A stretch of DNA of 64,000 nt, from contig CADDXC010000002.1 in the NCBI GenBank assembly GCA_902809985.1, forward strand, positions 124,001 to 188,000, read 5' to 3'. This DNA comes from Clostridiaceae bacterium BL-3 (lineage in GTDB: Bacteria; Bacillota; Clostridia; Clostridiales; Clostridiaceae). Within the stretch, counting starts at the first letter, position 1. Each line of letters opens with the position of its first letter. Positions 54,941 through 64,000 of the stretch are shown in pieces. Below the pieces are notes generated by a model. That model had not been told where the DNA came from. It did no database searches and saw nothing but the letters and a program-made list of their open reading frames with translations. Position numbers and translations under genes: made by a program.

Positions 54941-55488
54941 GTTACTATATTATAGATTTGCGACCAGTTAAAAACTCTTTTTATATTTTCTTTCAACGGG
55001 AATCGGTTATAATTTGTATCTACAAGCAGCACCTTGAAACCATTTTTTGATAGTTCAACAGCATTTTCAAAACTATCTTCTATAAATAGATCGCAATTTA
55101 AGTTTTTGGCTGTATCCACTTTATGATAAGTTCCCAGAACATAAATTCCATCATATGGTACTTTATTTCTGTTTAAATATTCACGTGTCAGGATTTCAAG
55201 ACTTTTTTCCCTGGCGGTTACAAAATAGATATTGTTTGATTTTATAAGTTCCTGAATTATATCAACGGCGTCCTTGTTTATATCTTCTCTGTTATGAAGG
55301 GTGAATTTATTCTTATTGTAAAATTTAGTGTAATCTTCTCTGGATACTTTCAGGACTTTGTGGACTTCATACTGAGTAATCTCCTCCGAGGTTATATTTT
55401 TGTTGAAATATTTGTTGGCACTATCCAGCCAAAAATATGGATCAGTAATTGTTCCGTCAATATCAATGCATATATTCAATGCTTTCAT
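54910..55488 (-). CDS. HAD-family nucleotidase (5'(3')-deoxyribonucleotidase-like)
   Basis: The 192-residue HAD protein has the nucleophile motif DIDGT, motif II in VTARE and the acidic motif FIEDS, and resembles the NT5C/YqfW group that dephosphorylates nucleotides. Its stop lies within the terminator stem. ATG follows AAGAGGTGATTA. Confidence 0.82.
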   Translation of the reverse strand: MKALNICIDIDGTITDPYFWLDSANKYFNKNITSEEITQYEVHKVLKVSREDYTKFYNKNKFTLHNREDINKDAVDIIQELIKSNNIYFVTAREKSLEILTREYLNRNKVPYDGIYVLGTYHKVDTAKNLNCDLFIEDSFENAVELSKNGFKVLLVDTNYNRFPLKENIKRVFNWSQIYNIVTRVLLQEKAV

Positions 55489-55680
55489 AATTAATCACCT
55501 CTTTTGCAAATTTATAATTTTATATTAGTATATTATTATTAAGTGAGTATTAAAGCTGAGTTAAGTATGTATGTATTTATTTTCTATAGAGTAGAGATGA
55601 ATACTTTATGGAATATAAAGTAAATAAATGGTATAATAAGTATATTGTGTAAATAAAACTGAAGCAAGGTGGGTGGTACT

Positions 55681-56418
55681 ATGGGAATTAAGGGCAGAAA
55701 AAATTATGTGCTTTTTTATGTTTTTTTTATTTTGATAATGCTCGTTTTCGGAAAATATATAAAAATATTGAATGTAAATAACTCAATTAATATAACTACT
55801 ACTCCCGTTTTTAATTCAATGCATAGACAGGATTCGGATAATAGATATACTCCCCTTAAAAAGTATTACATAATAATTGATCCTGGACATGGGGGAATGG
55901 ATAAGGGTACGAGTTATGGAAATATGTATGAAAAAGATTTGACTTTAAAAATAGCAAGATATGCTGCGTCATATTTAAAAAGTAAGGGAAATGTGGTGTT
56001 TCTTACACGTAATGAGGACAAGCTATTAGGTCTTGACGAAATAGGTGATAAAGTAAATTCCTCCTATGCAGATGTATTTGTTTCGATACATGTGAATTCT
56101 TTAAGTGATAATAATTTCAGTGGTATAACTACGTTGTATTATGATATAAATGGATATCAGAAGAATGAAAGAGTAAAGTTAGCTGAATCGATAGAAAGAG
56201 AAGCTGTGAAAAACGATAGCTGGAAAAACAGAGGTATAAAAAGACAAAACCTGGCTGTGCTGAGATACAGTAAAATACCGGGAGTTCTTGTGGAATGTGG
56301 CTTCATAACCAATGCTGAAGATAGGGCAAGATTGTCAGATGAAGGTGTGTTAAAGAGGCTTGGAGAAAATATTTCAAAGGGAATAATTGATTATTTAAAT
56401 GAAAATCATAAGAACTGA
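55681..56418 (+). CDS. cwlD: Spore cortex N-acetylmuramoyl-L-alanine amidase
   Basis: The 245-residue protein has an N-terminal signal anchor (VLFYVFFILIMLVFG) and an Amidase_3 domain with zinc ligands His in DPGHGGMD, Glu in MYEKDL and His in SIHVNSL, and the catalytic Glu in LVECGF. CwlD cooperates with PdaA to make muramic-delta-lactam in the spore cortex, needed for germination. ATG 55681 follows AAGGTGGGTGG; GTG 55669 overlaps it. This marks the host as a spore former. Confidence 0.9.
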   Translation: MGIKGRKNYVLFYVFFILIMLVFGKYIKILNVNNSINITTTPVFNSMHRQDSDNRYTPLKKYYIIIDPGHGGMDKGTSYGNMYEKDLTLKIARYAASYLKSKGNVVFLTRNEDKLLGLDEIGDKVNSSYADVFVSIHVNSLSDNNFSGITTLYYDINGYQKNERVKLAESIEREAVKNDSWKNRGIKRQNLAVLRYSKIPGVLVECGFITNAEDRARLSDEGVLKRLGENISKGIIDYLNENHKN

Positions 56419-56668
56419 TATTTCATTTTGGAGATTACGGAAAGATTGCTGTAGTATATAGTTGTACATGGAAAATTGAAAATATGAAAGTTATAAATTA
56501 TATAGTGCATTTGGGAGTGCATTCTCTTTACTGTAACATTAATATGGAGTAATATATTTAATGGGACTTTTGAACTAGCAAGCCTGATTTAAAAACAGAA
56601 GATCATTATGAAATTTCATATCTATATATCTTATATTGTTAAGTAGAAAATTGGAGGAGGAAATAAAA

Positions 56669-57136
56669 TTGAGTTTGAATATAGTTTTATTTGAACCTGA
56701 AATACCACAGAATACCGGCAATATTGCACGAACATGTGTACTTACGGGTTCCAGACTTCATCTTATAAAACCTCTTGGGTTTAGTTTAGATGAAAAGCAT
56801 TTGAGAAGAGCGGGACTGGATTATTGGAAGTACCTGGATTTGAATTTATATGACTCTTATGAAGAACTTAGGGAAAAATATAAAAAAAATTCGTTTTATT
56901 TTTCTACTACCCATGGTAAAAATTTTTATCATCATGCTAAATTTAAAGATGAAGATTTTATAGTATTTGGAAGGGAGAGCTGTGGGCTGCCTGATGAAAT
57001 AAGGAATAGCGATCCTGAAAGATGCATTAGAGTTCCTATGATAAAAACTAGTACCCGCTCTTTAAATTTGTCCAATACTGTGGCCATAGTTGCCTACGAG
57101 GCATTAAAGCAATTGAGCTTTCCAAATATGAAGTAA
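56669..57136 (+). CDS. trmL: tRNA (cytidine/uridine-2'-O-)-methyltransferase
   Basis: The 155-residue SPOUT enzyme methylates position 34 of leucine tRNAs. It shows LFEPEIPQNTGNIARTC, the loop FGRESCGLP and the knot end RSLNLSNTVAIV. TTG 56669 is eight bases after GGAGGAGG. The open frame reaches 56636, but without a ribosome site. Confidence 0.92.
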   Translation: MSLNIVLFEPEIPQNTGNIARTCVLTGSRLHLIKPLGFSLDEKHLRRAGLDYWKYLDLNLYDSYEELREKYKKNSFYFSTTHGKNFYHHAKFKDEDFIVFGRESCGLPDEIRNSDPERCIRVPMIKTSTRSLNLSNTVAIVAYEALKQLSFPNMK

Positions 57137-57155
57137 GGTGGAACTTGTATTAAAG

Positions 57156-57236
57156 GTGGAAAATATAAAAATAATTACAGACAGCAGAGTGGATCTACCT
57201 GAAAATACAATAAAAAGTACGATTCATCTAAAATGA
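57156..57236 (+). pseudogene. N-terminal scrap of a DegV family gene
   Basis: From GTG 57156 a 26-residue frame reads like the start of DegV fatty-acid-binding proteins (NIKIITDSRVDLPENTIK) and then stops. The other 250 or so residues are absent. It lies 19 bases after trmL. Confidence 0.5.
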
Positions 57237-57701
57237 GTGTGTACATATCAATCTGCATGTATTGGAAAAGAAATAACTGAAAGGCTTTTTATGATATAAA
57301 AAAAGATTAAATGTATAGTGTATCCATAAAATATTAAATTGCTGTGCCATTTATAAACGCCTCGCAAAATGGTTTAGGGCTCTTATAAAATAAGAGCTCT
57401 TTCTTTTTTGTCATCAAAAATTCGGCAAAAATAATGTTCAATATTGTTATTTTTGGTTCTTTATATAGATCAAAGAAAAATTAATAGGCCTTTATTTTCA
57501 GAAATACTCTCATTCGATATAAAAGGTTTTTTGTATTATAGTATTTTAGTACTAAATTCTGTTTTTATATTTATCGATAAAAAACTTTTAATAAAATTTT
57601 TATTAATTTTATTACTTCATGATATAATAAAAGTAAAGAAATAAATTTTAACTATAATTCAGGCAATTAAACATGATAATTGTGAATGGAGGTGTATAAA
57701 T
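57237..57701 (+). other. Gap before rpoN
   Basis: Apart from the terminator at 57376-57409 I see no feature. A 66-codon frame at 57444-57644 is AT-rich and has no ribosome site or recognisable domain. The rpoN promoter probably lies near the AT-rich TATAATAAAAG at 57622-57632. Confidence 0.5.
57376..57409 (+). terminator. Rho-independent terminator upstream of rpoN
   Basis: AGGGCTCTTAT pairs with ATAAGAGCTCT around a three-base loop, followed by TTCTTTTTT. Confidence 0.85.
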
Positions 57702-59075
57702 GTGAATATGGATTTTAGCCTTAATTTAACTCAAGAACAGAAGTTGATTATGACTCAAGAAATGCAGCTATCTGTGAAGCTGCTTCAAATGTCAAGTTTT
57801 GAACTTCAAGAATATGTAGAAAAAGAAATTCAAGAAAATCCGGTACTTGATGTTAAAGAATCCAATGCCAATAATAACGAAATGGAAAAAGATAAATTGG
57901 ATTATAGGGAAATTATAAAAAATCTTGATTTTGACAATTACAGCCATCACAGTTATGAAAAAAGTGATGATGAGGAGATATCCCCATTTAATTTTATTTC
58001 TGAAAAAAAGTCTTTGAAGGAATATCTAAAAGGTCAGGTGAGGGATCTTGATGAAAATAATTATGTAAAGGCAATATGTCTGTATATTATAGAAAATATA
58101 GATGATAGAGGATACTTAGTGCTGGAAAATGGAGAAATAGAAGAGGAACTTAAGATTTCAAAAGATCTGGCAGCATACTGTGTAAACGTAATACAAGCCC
58201 TTGAGCCTTGTGGAATAGGGGCAAGAAATTTAGCGGAGTGTTTAAAAATACAGATAAGACAGAAGGGAATAGAGGATGAAAGGATATCTATAATAGTGGA
58301 TAGATATCTTGAGATGATAGCGGAAAATAAATACAATGTTATAGCAAGAGAATTGAATATAGATGTAAAACAAGCTCAAGAATATGGGGATTTAATAAAG
58401 ACTCTCGATCCGAAACCCTCCAGGGGATTCTATACCGGGGAGGATGTAAAATATATAGTACCGGATGCATATATAAGAAAAATTGATAATGAATATTATA
58501 TAATTATGAATGATGATTTAACCCCAAAATTGACTATAAACTCAATGTATAAGGACATAATCAATAATGAAAACGATAAAGATGCAGTGAGTTATGTAAA
58601 AGAAAAATTAAATAGTGCACTGTTTTTGATGAAAAGTATACAGCATAGAAAAAGTACTATATATAGAGTACTTGAAAAAATATTGGAAAAACAAAGGGAT
58701 TATTTTGACTATGGTGAGAGATATCTGAAACCCATGACTTTGAAAGAAATAGCAGACAGTATGAATATGCATGAGTCCACTATAAGCAGGGCTATAAGGG
58801 ATAAATATATATATACCAGCAAGGGAACAATAAAAATAAAAGCTCTATTTACTACTGGAATAATAAGTGGATTTAATGGAGAAAATGTATCGGCGCTTAT
58901 TATTAAAAATAAAATTAAGAAAATGATAGATGAAGAAGATAGGAAAAAACCATTGTCGGATCAAAAAATATGTGATCTGATAAATGAGCATGGTATGAAT
59001 ATTTCCAGGAGAACTGTTGCAAAATATAGAGAAGATATGGGTATAAAATCATCGAAGGGGAGAAAAAGATTTTAA
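57702..59075 (+). CDS. rpoN: RNA polymerase sigma-54 factor
   Basis: The 457-residue factor has the glutamine-rich region I (MTQEMQLSVKLLQMSSFELQEYVEKE starts it), the core-binding middle, the helix-turn-helix LKEIADSMNMHESTISRAI, and the RpoN box SRRTVAKYREDM. The start is GTG 57702 behind GGAGGTG (ATG 57708 is an alternative). It serves the -24/-12 promoter at 3797 and the activator at 1641. It lies upstream of cggR. Confidence 0.96.
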   Translation: MNMDFSLNLTQEQKLIMTQEMQLSVKLLQMSSFELQEYVEKEIQENPVLDVKESNANNNEMEKDKLDYREIIKNLDFDNYSHHSYEKSDDEEISPFNFISEKKSLKEYLKGQVRDLDENNYVKAICLYIIENIDDRGYLVLENGEIEEELKISKDLAAYCVNVIQALEPCGIGARNLAECLKIQIRQKGIEDERISIIVDRYLEMIAENKYNVIARELNIDVKQAQEYGDLIKTLDPKPSRGFYTGEDVKYIVPDAYIRKIDNEYYIIMNDDLTPKLTINSMYKDIINNENDKDAVSYVKEKLNSALFLMKSIQHRKSTIYRVLEKILEKQRDYFDYGERYLKPMTLKEIADSMNMHESTISRAIRDKYIYTSKGTIKIKALFTTGIISGFNGENVSALIIKNKIKKMIDEEDRKKPLSDQKICDLINEHGMNISRRTVAKYREDMGIKSSKGRKRF

Positions 59076-59152
59076 TTCTCCCTGTGTTATATGTTATTAA
59101 AAATAATGGTAATTTTTTTTAAAATACTATTTAAAAAAATCCATATATGTTT

Positions 59153-59195
59153 TATAATATTAGTGGGACAATTTATGAAATAGTGGGACAATTTA
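59153..59195 (+). promoter_or_regulatory. Promoter and tandem CggR operator
   Basis: TATAAT at 59153-59158 is followed by two exact copies of TAGTGGGACAATTTA (59161-59175 and 59181-59195), 20 bp apart, two helical turns. Bacillus CggR binds tandem GGGAC-type repeats in the same position and is released by fructose-1,6-bisphosphate. Confidence 0.85.
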
Positions 59196-59210
59196 AAGCC
59201 CGGAGGTGTA

Positions 59211-60239
59211 ATGTTGGAAGACATACTTAAATTTCAACAAAAAATAGTACCTGAATTAATAGGATTATTAAAAAAAAGATATGATATTTTAAGAACTATA
59301 TACTATAACCAGCCTGTTGGAAGAAGAGTACTGGCAAATAATTTGGGCATTGGAGAGAGAATAGTTAGAGCAGAAATAAATTTTTTGAGGGCTCAAGGTT
59401 TTATTGAAATAAATGCTCCAGGTATGACGGTGACAGTAGAAGGTGAAGAAATTATCAACAAGCTTAAAGATTTCATACGTGAGTTGAGAGGATTGTCTGA
59501 GATTGAGAAGTTTATAAAAGATAATCTTGAACTGAAAGATATTATAATTGTACCAGGAGATTGTGACAAAGATAAAACCGTGGTGAATGAAATAGGAAGA
59601 ACTGCTGCAAATTATTTTAAAAGCATAGTAAAGGACAATGATATAATTGCGCTTACAGGCGGATCTACGGTGAAAGCTGTCATTGATAATATTACTGAAG
59701 CTTCCAACTTAAAAAACGTATTGGTAGTACCAGCTAGAGGTGGTATGGGAAGAAATGTGGAAACCCAGGCAAATACCCTGTCTGCTAAATTGGCAAATAA
59801 AATTGCTGGAACGTATAAATTGCTTCATGTACCTGATAATTTGAGTGATGAAGCTGTGAAAACTATTATTAAGGAGAAAGATGTAAAAGACATAATAAAA
59901 AATATATATAATGCGGATATACTCATATATGGCATAGGAAGGGCCTATAAAATGGCAAAAAGAAGAGGGATGTCCGAGGATAAGATCGGTGAAATACAGT
60001 TAAAAGGTGCAGTAGGGGAAGCTTTTGGATATTATTTTGATAAACAGGGGAAAATAATATACTCTACTCCCAGTATAGGAATAAAGAATGAAAGAATAGG
60101 AAAAATTAAGACACTGATAGCTGTGGCAGGAGGGAGCAGTAAAGCAGAGGCCATGTTGGCCGTTGAAAGAAATAACCGTAACAGCATTTTGATTACTGAC
60201 GAGGGGGCTGCCAGGCAAATTGTGAAATTTATCAAGTAA
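59211..60239 (+). CDS. cggR: Central glycolytic genes regulator (SorC family)
   Basis: The 342-residue repressor has an N-terminal helix-turn-helix (VGRRVLANNLGIGERIVRAEINFLRAQGF) and a sugar-phosphate-binding SorC domain (ALTGGSTVKAVIDN, VPARGGMGRNVETQAN). ATG follows GGAGGTGTA. It heads the gap-pgk-tpiA-gpmI operon and represses it through the tandem operator until fructose-1,6-bisphosphate accumulates. Confidence 0.94.
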   Translation: MLEDILKFQQKIVPELIGLLKKRYDILRTIYYNQPVGRRVLANNLGIGERIVRAEINFLRAQGFIEINAPGMTVTVEGEEIINKLKDFIRELRGLSEIEKFIKDNLELKDIIIVPGDCDKDKTVVNEIGRTAANYFKSIVKDNDIIALTGGSTVKAVIDNITEASNLKNVLVVPARGGMGRNVETQANTLSAKLANKIAGTYKLLHVPDNLSDEAVKTIIKEKDVKDIIKNIYNADILIYGIGRAYKMAKRRGMSEDKIGEIQLKGAVGEAFGYYFDKQGKIIYSTPSIGIKNERIGKIKTLIAVAGGSSKAEAMLAVERNNRNSILITDEGAARQIVKFIK

Positions 60240-60316
60240 TTTTAAGGATTAAAATAAATTTGCTATTAATTTAATTGTTAAATATAAATATTTAATTATT
60301 ATAGGAGGAATTATGA

Positions 60317-61324
<1,008 letters not shown>

Positions 61325-61431
61325 TTATTATAAGGCCTGGTTTTGTAGTTTTGACTATGAGGCCGGGCTTATTTACTATGTACTTAGTGGTAAATATAAG
61401 GTAAAATTTTAGTAAAGGAGTTGATTGCAGA

Positions 61432-62628
61432 ATGGTTTTTAATAAAAAAACGATAGAGGACATAGATGTAAGTGGAAAGAGAGTGTTAGTAAGATGTGAT
61501 TTTAATGTTCCACTAAAAGATGGCACAATAACGGATGAAAATAGATTGATTGGAGCTCTTCCAACTATAAAGTATCTGATAAGAAATGGTGCAAAAGTTA
61601 TACTTTGTTCCCATCTCGGGAAGCCAAAGGGGGAACCAAAGCCTGAATTGTCGCTGGAACCAGTTGCAAAAAGGCTTTCAGAAATGCTCAAAAAACAAGT
61701 TATATTTGCAGCGGATGACAATGTAGTGGGAGAAAACGCAAAATATGCCGTCCAGGATATGAAAAGTGGAGATGTAGTATTGTTACAAAATACACGATAC
61801 AGAATAGAGGAAACCAAAAATGAAGATAATTTTTCTAAAGAGCTGGCATCTCTTGCCGAAATCTTTGTGAATGATGCTTTTGGAACGGCTCATAGAGCTC
61901 ATTGCTCCACAGTTGGGGTTACTAAATTTTTGAATACAGCCGTATGCGGTTATCTTATTCAAAAGGAACTTAAATTCTTGGGAGATGCAGTTGAAAATCC
62001 AACCAGACCCTTCGTTGCAATACTGGGCGGGGCTAAAATTTCAGATAAGATAAATGTAATAAATAATTTACTTGAAAAAGTGGATACCCTTATAATAGGT
62101 GGAGGTATGAGTTATACTTTTGCCAAAGCTCAGGGATATACTATAGGAAATTCCATGGTGGAAGAGGATAAAATAGAATATGCTGGAGAAATGATAGATA
62201 AAGCAAGGGTTAAAAAAGTAAAGTTACTTTTACCTGTAGACAATGTAGCGGCAGATAAGTTCGATGCAAATGCGAAACCCATTGTTACAGAAACGGAAAA
62301 TATAGAGGAAGGGTATATGGGGTTGGATATTGGACCTAAAACATGTAAATTGTATGAAAATGCAATAGCAGATGCTAAAACTATAGTTTGGAATGGGCCT
62401 ATGGGGGTGTTTGAATTTAAGAATTTTGCCAATGGTACCTTTGCCGTAGCTAAAGCCATGGCAGAATCAAATGCTACTACAATTATAGGTGGTGGAGACA
62501 GTGCAGCAGCTGTTAATCAATTTGGGTTTGGCAGCAGGATGACACATATATCTACTGGCGGCGGTGCTTCTCTGGAATTTTTGGAAGGGAAGGAATTGCC
62601 TGGAATAGCAGCACTTAATGATAAATAA
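61432..62628 (+). CDS. pgk: Phosphoglycerate kinase
   Basis: The 398-residue enzyme makes ATP from 1,3-bisphosphoglycerate. It shows [12 protein letters not shown], the substrate site [19 protein letters not shown], the nucleotide-site [10 protein letters not shown] and the hinge [14 protein letters not shown] lies after GTAAAGGAG. Confidence 0.97.
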   Translation: MVFNKKTIEDIDVSGKRVLVRCDFNVPLKDGTITDENRLIGALPTIKYLIRNGAKVILCSHLGKPKGEPKPELSLEPVAKRLSEMLKKQVIFAADDNVVGENAKYAVQDMKSGDVVLLQNTRYRIEETKNEDNFSKELASLAEIFVNDAFGTAHRAHCSTVGVTKFLNTAVCGYLIQKELKFLGDAVENPTRPFVAILGGAKISDKINVINNLLEKVDTLIIGGGMSYTFAKAQGYTIGNSMVEEDKIEYAGEMIDKARVKKVKLLLPVDNVAADKFDANAKPIVTETENIEEGYMGLDIGPKTCKLYENAIADAKTIVWNGPMGVFEFKNFANGTFAVAKAMAESNATTIIGGGDSAAAVNQFGFGSRMTHISTGGGASLEFLEGKELPGIAALNDK

Positions 62629-62706
62629 CAATGAGCGGGGATTAGAATTAAAGCTTAGTATATTTAATATTTGAACTTTGATTAAAAAGAGGAGGGTTTG
62701 ATATAA

Positions 62707-63453
62707 ATGAGAAAACCAATAATAGCTGGAAATTGGAAAATGAATAAAACCTTAGATGAGGCGTTGAAGTTGGTAGAGGAATTGAAACCTCTTGTAAAGA
62801 ATGCAAAATGTGATGTAGTGATATGTCCTCCGTATGTTTGTTTAAGTGAAGTAATAAAGGCAGTAAAAGGAACTAATATAAAGGTTGGGGCACAGAATAT
62901 GCACTACGAGGAAAGCGGTGCCTATACCGGTGAAGTATCTCCACATATGCTTAGATCCATTGGGGTAGATTATGTTATAATTGGGCATAGTGAGAGAAGA
63001 CAATATTTTGCTGAAACGGATAAGAGTATTAACAAAAAAATTAAAAAGGCCTTTGAGTATGATATGATTCCAATAGTCTGCTGTGGAGAGACATTGGATG
63101 AGAGAGAATTGAATATTACCCATGAAGTTTTGGGGAAGCAAGTAAAATTAGATCTGGCAGGTATTGAAAATGAAAAAATTGAAAAGCTGGTAGTTGCTTA
63201 TGAACCCATATGGGCTATAGGAACAGGCAGAACGGCAACGGATGAACAGGCAAATGAAACCATAGGCTATATAAGAAGTGTAATAGCTTCAATGTATGGA
63301 AAAGAAACTGCGGAAAAAATAAGAATTCAATATGGTGGTTCTGTGAAACCATATACGATAAAAGCACAGATGGCACAGCCTGAGATAGATGGGGCCTTAG
63401 TTGGAGGAGCAAGCTTAAAATCAGCTGATTTTTCAGCGATAGTAAATTATTGA
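62707..63453 (+). CDS. tpiA: Triosephosphate isomerase
   Basis: The 248-residue TIM barrel has GNWKMNK, the catalytic His in IGHSERR, the catalytic Glu in [11 protein letters not shown] and the phosphate loop YGGSVKP. It is the fourth gene of the glycolytic operon; ATG follows AAGAGGAGGG. Confidence 0.97.
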   Translation: MRKPIIAGNWKMNKTLDEALKLVEELKPLVKNAKCDVVICPPYVCLSEVIKAVKGTNIKVGAQNMHYEESGAYTGEVSPHMLRSIGVDYVIIGHSERRQYFAETDKSINKKIKKAFEYDMIPIVCCGETLDERELNITHEVLGKQVKLDLAGIENEKIEKLVVAYEPIWAIGTGRTATDEQANETIGYIRSVIASMYGKETAEKIRIQYGGSVKPYTIKAQMAQPEIDGALVGGASLKSADFSAIVNY

Positions 63454-63494
63454 AAAAATTTATTTGAGCTCTTTTAAAAGTTTTGGAGGTAAAA

Positions 63495-64000
63495 ATGAAA
63501 AAAAATCCAGTAATACTTATAATATTAGATGGTTTTGGAATTTCTGAAAAAAAAGAAGGAAATGCAGTCAGAGCAGCGTATAAACCTAATTTTGATAAAT
63601 ATATTAAACAATATCCTCATACTGAGTTGTCAGCAAGTGGATTGAGTGTGGGATTGCCGGAGGGTCAGATGGGCAATTCAGAAGTAGGACATTTGAATAT
63701 AGGTGCGGGGAGAATAGTATATCAGGATTTATCCAGAATTACAAAATCTATAGAAGATGGAAGTTTTTTTGATAATAAATCTTTAAATAAAGCCATGGAT
63801 AATGTTATTGAAAACAATTCAGATCTTCATCTGCTGGGACTTGTATCAACTGGAGGAGTACATTCTCATATGGATCATCTAAAGGGACTTCTGCAGCTTG
63901 CCAAGAGAAGGGGTATTAATAGAGTATATATTCATGCTTTTACAGATGGAAGAGATGTTCCGCCATCTTCAGCTGCCAGCTATATAAGAGATATAAGTCA
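63495..64000 (+). CDS. gpmI: 2,3-bisphosphoglycerate-independent phosphoglycerate mutase, 3' end outside window
   Basis: The first 168 residues are visible, of about 510. They show the alkaline-phosphatase-like start [10 protein letters not shown] with a metal-binding Asp, the catalytic Ser in [15 protein letters not shown], and the [11 protein letters not shown] motif. ATG follows TTTTGGAGG. It continues the glycolytic operon. Confidence 0.96.
   Translation, partial: MKKNPVILIILDGFGISEKKEGNAVRAAYKPNFDKYIKQYPHTELSASGLSVGLPEGQMGNSEVGHLNIGAGRIVYQDLSRITKSIEDGSFFDNKSLNKAMDNVIENNSDLHLLGLVSTGGVHSHMDHLKGLLQLAKRRGINRVYIHAFTDGRDVPPSSAASYIRDIS

Noticed and set aside
57444-57644. A 66-codon frame upstream of rpoN
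   Set aside because: It is very AT-rich, with no ribosome site or family.
61331-61371. A terminator between gapA and pgk
   Set aside because: The stem GGCC/GGCC is short, has mismatches and a long loop, and the genes form one known operon.

Overview
The window looks like a chromosomal segment of a low-GC, spore-forming, strictly anaerobic Clostridium (cluster I). Evidence is the strong AT bias, AGGAGG ribosome binding sites, frequent TTG/GTG starts, reverse rubrerythrin and NADH:rubredoxin oxidoreductase, a hybrid cluster protein, the spore-cortex amidase CwlD, and solvent-type alcohol dehydrogenases. The gene content fits the solventogenic/acetogenic clostridia, but the species cannot be fixed from sequence reading alone.

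Region 1 (1-9 kb) is anaerobic redox and alcohol metabolism: the 3' part of hcp, a sigma-54 activator, an NADP-type secondary alcohol dehydrogenase behind a near-consensus -24/-12 promoter, then an iron alcohol dehydrogenase, a EutS/PduU-type microcompartment shell protein and a EutP/PduV GTPase. manA and reverse rubrerythrin follow. rpoN (sigma-54 itself) lies at 57.7 kb.

Region 2 (9-19 kb) is mostly housekeeping: a YihY membrane protein, NADH:rubredoxin oxidoreductase, a cysteine T-box in front of cysK-cysE, queG, plsC, nth, cinA, a VanW protein and tRNA-Leu(CAG). The rubrerythrin and oxidoreductase genes carry the same PerR-like palindrome.

Region 3 (19-31.5 kb), just after the tRNA, is an accessory patchwork. 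It holds a CPBP-protease fragment, a methyltransferase, an autoregulated PadR/DUF2812 pair, two CPBP proteases, a truncated ClbS/DfsB gene, yjdF with its riboswitch, a ruined tyrosine integrase and sigma-like gene from an integrative element, a complete insertion sequence, and a GC-rich oleate hydratase with a divergent TetR regulator.

Region 4 (31-54 kb) is dominated by envelope-stress and detoxification modules: a BcrAB-like ABC transporter with its two-component system, a histidine kinase whose response regulator has lost its middle, a CsoR-controlled P-type ATPase with an IS605-like relic in its leader, an adaA-ogt operon with an HdrB-like CCG protein, and a BceRSAB-like module behind a structured leader. 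Further small regulator/target pairs (MarR, TetR) follow. Several genes here are visibly decaying.

Region 5 (54-64 kb) returns to core genes: an EamA transporter, a HAD nucleotidase, cwlD, trmL, a degV scrap, rpoN, and the glycolytic operon cggR-gap-pgk-tpiA-gpmI, with a tandem-repeat CggR operator before cggR.

I saw no unmistakably new defence or mobile system. The best leads are the internally deleted response regulator kept in frame with its kinase, the adaA-ogt-CCG operon, the two structured leaders, the IS605-like relic in the metal-ATPase leader, and the very long palindromic operator at 49.84-49.89 kb.
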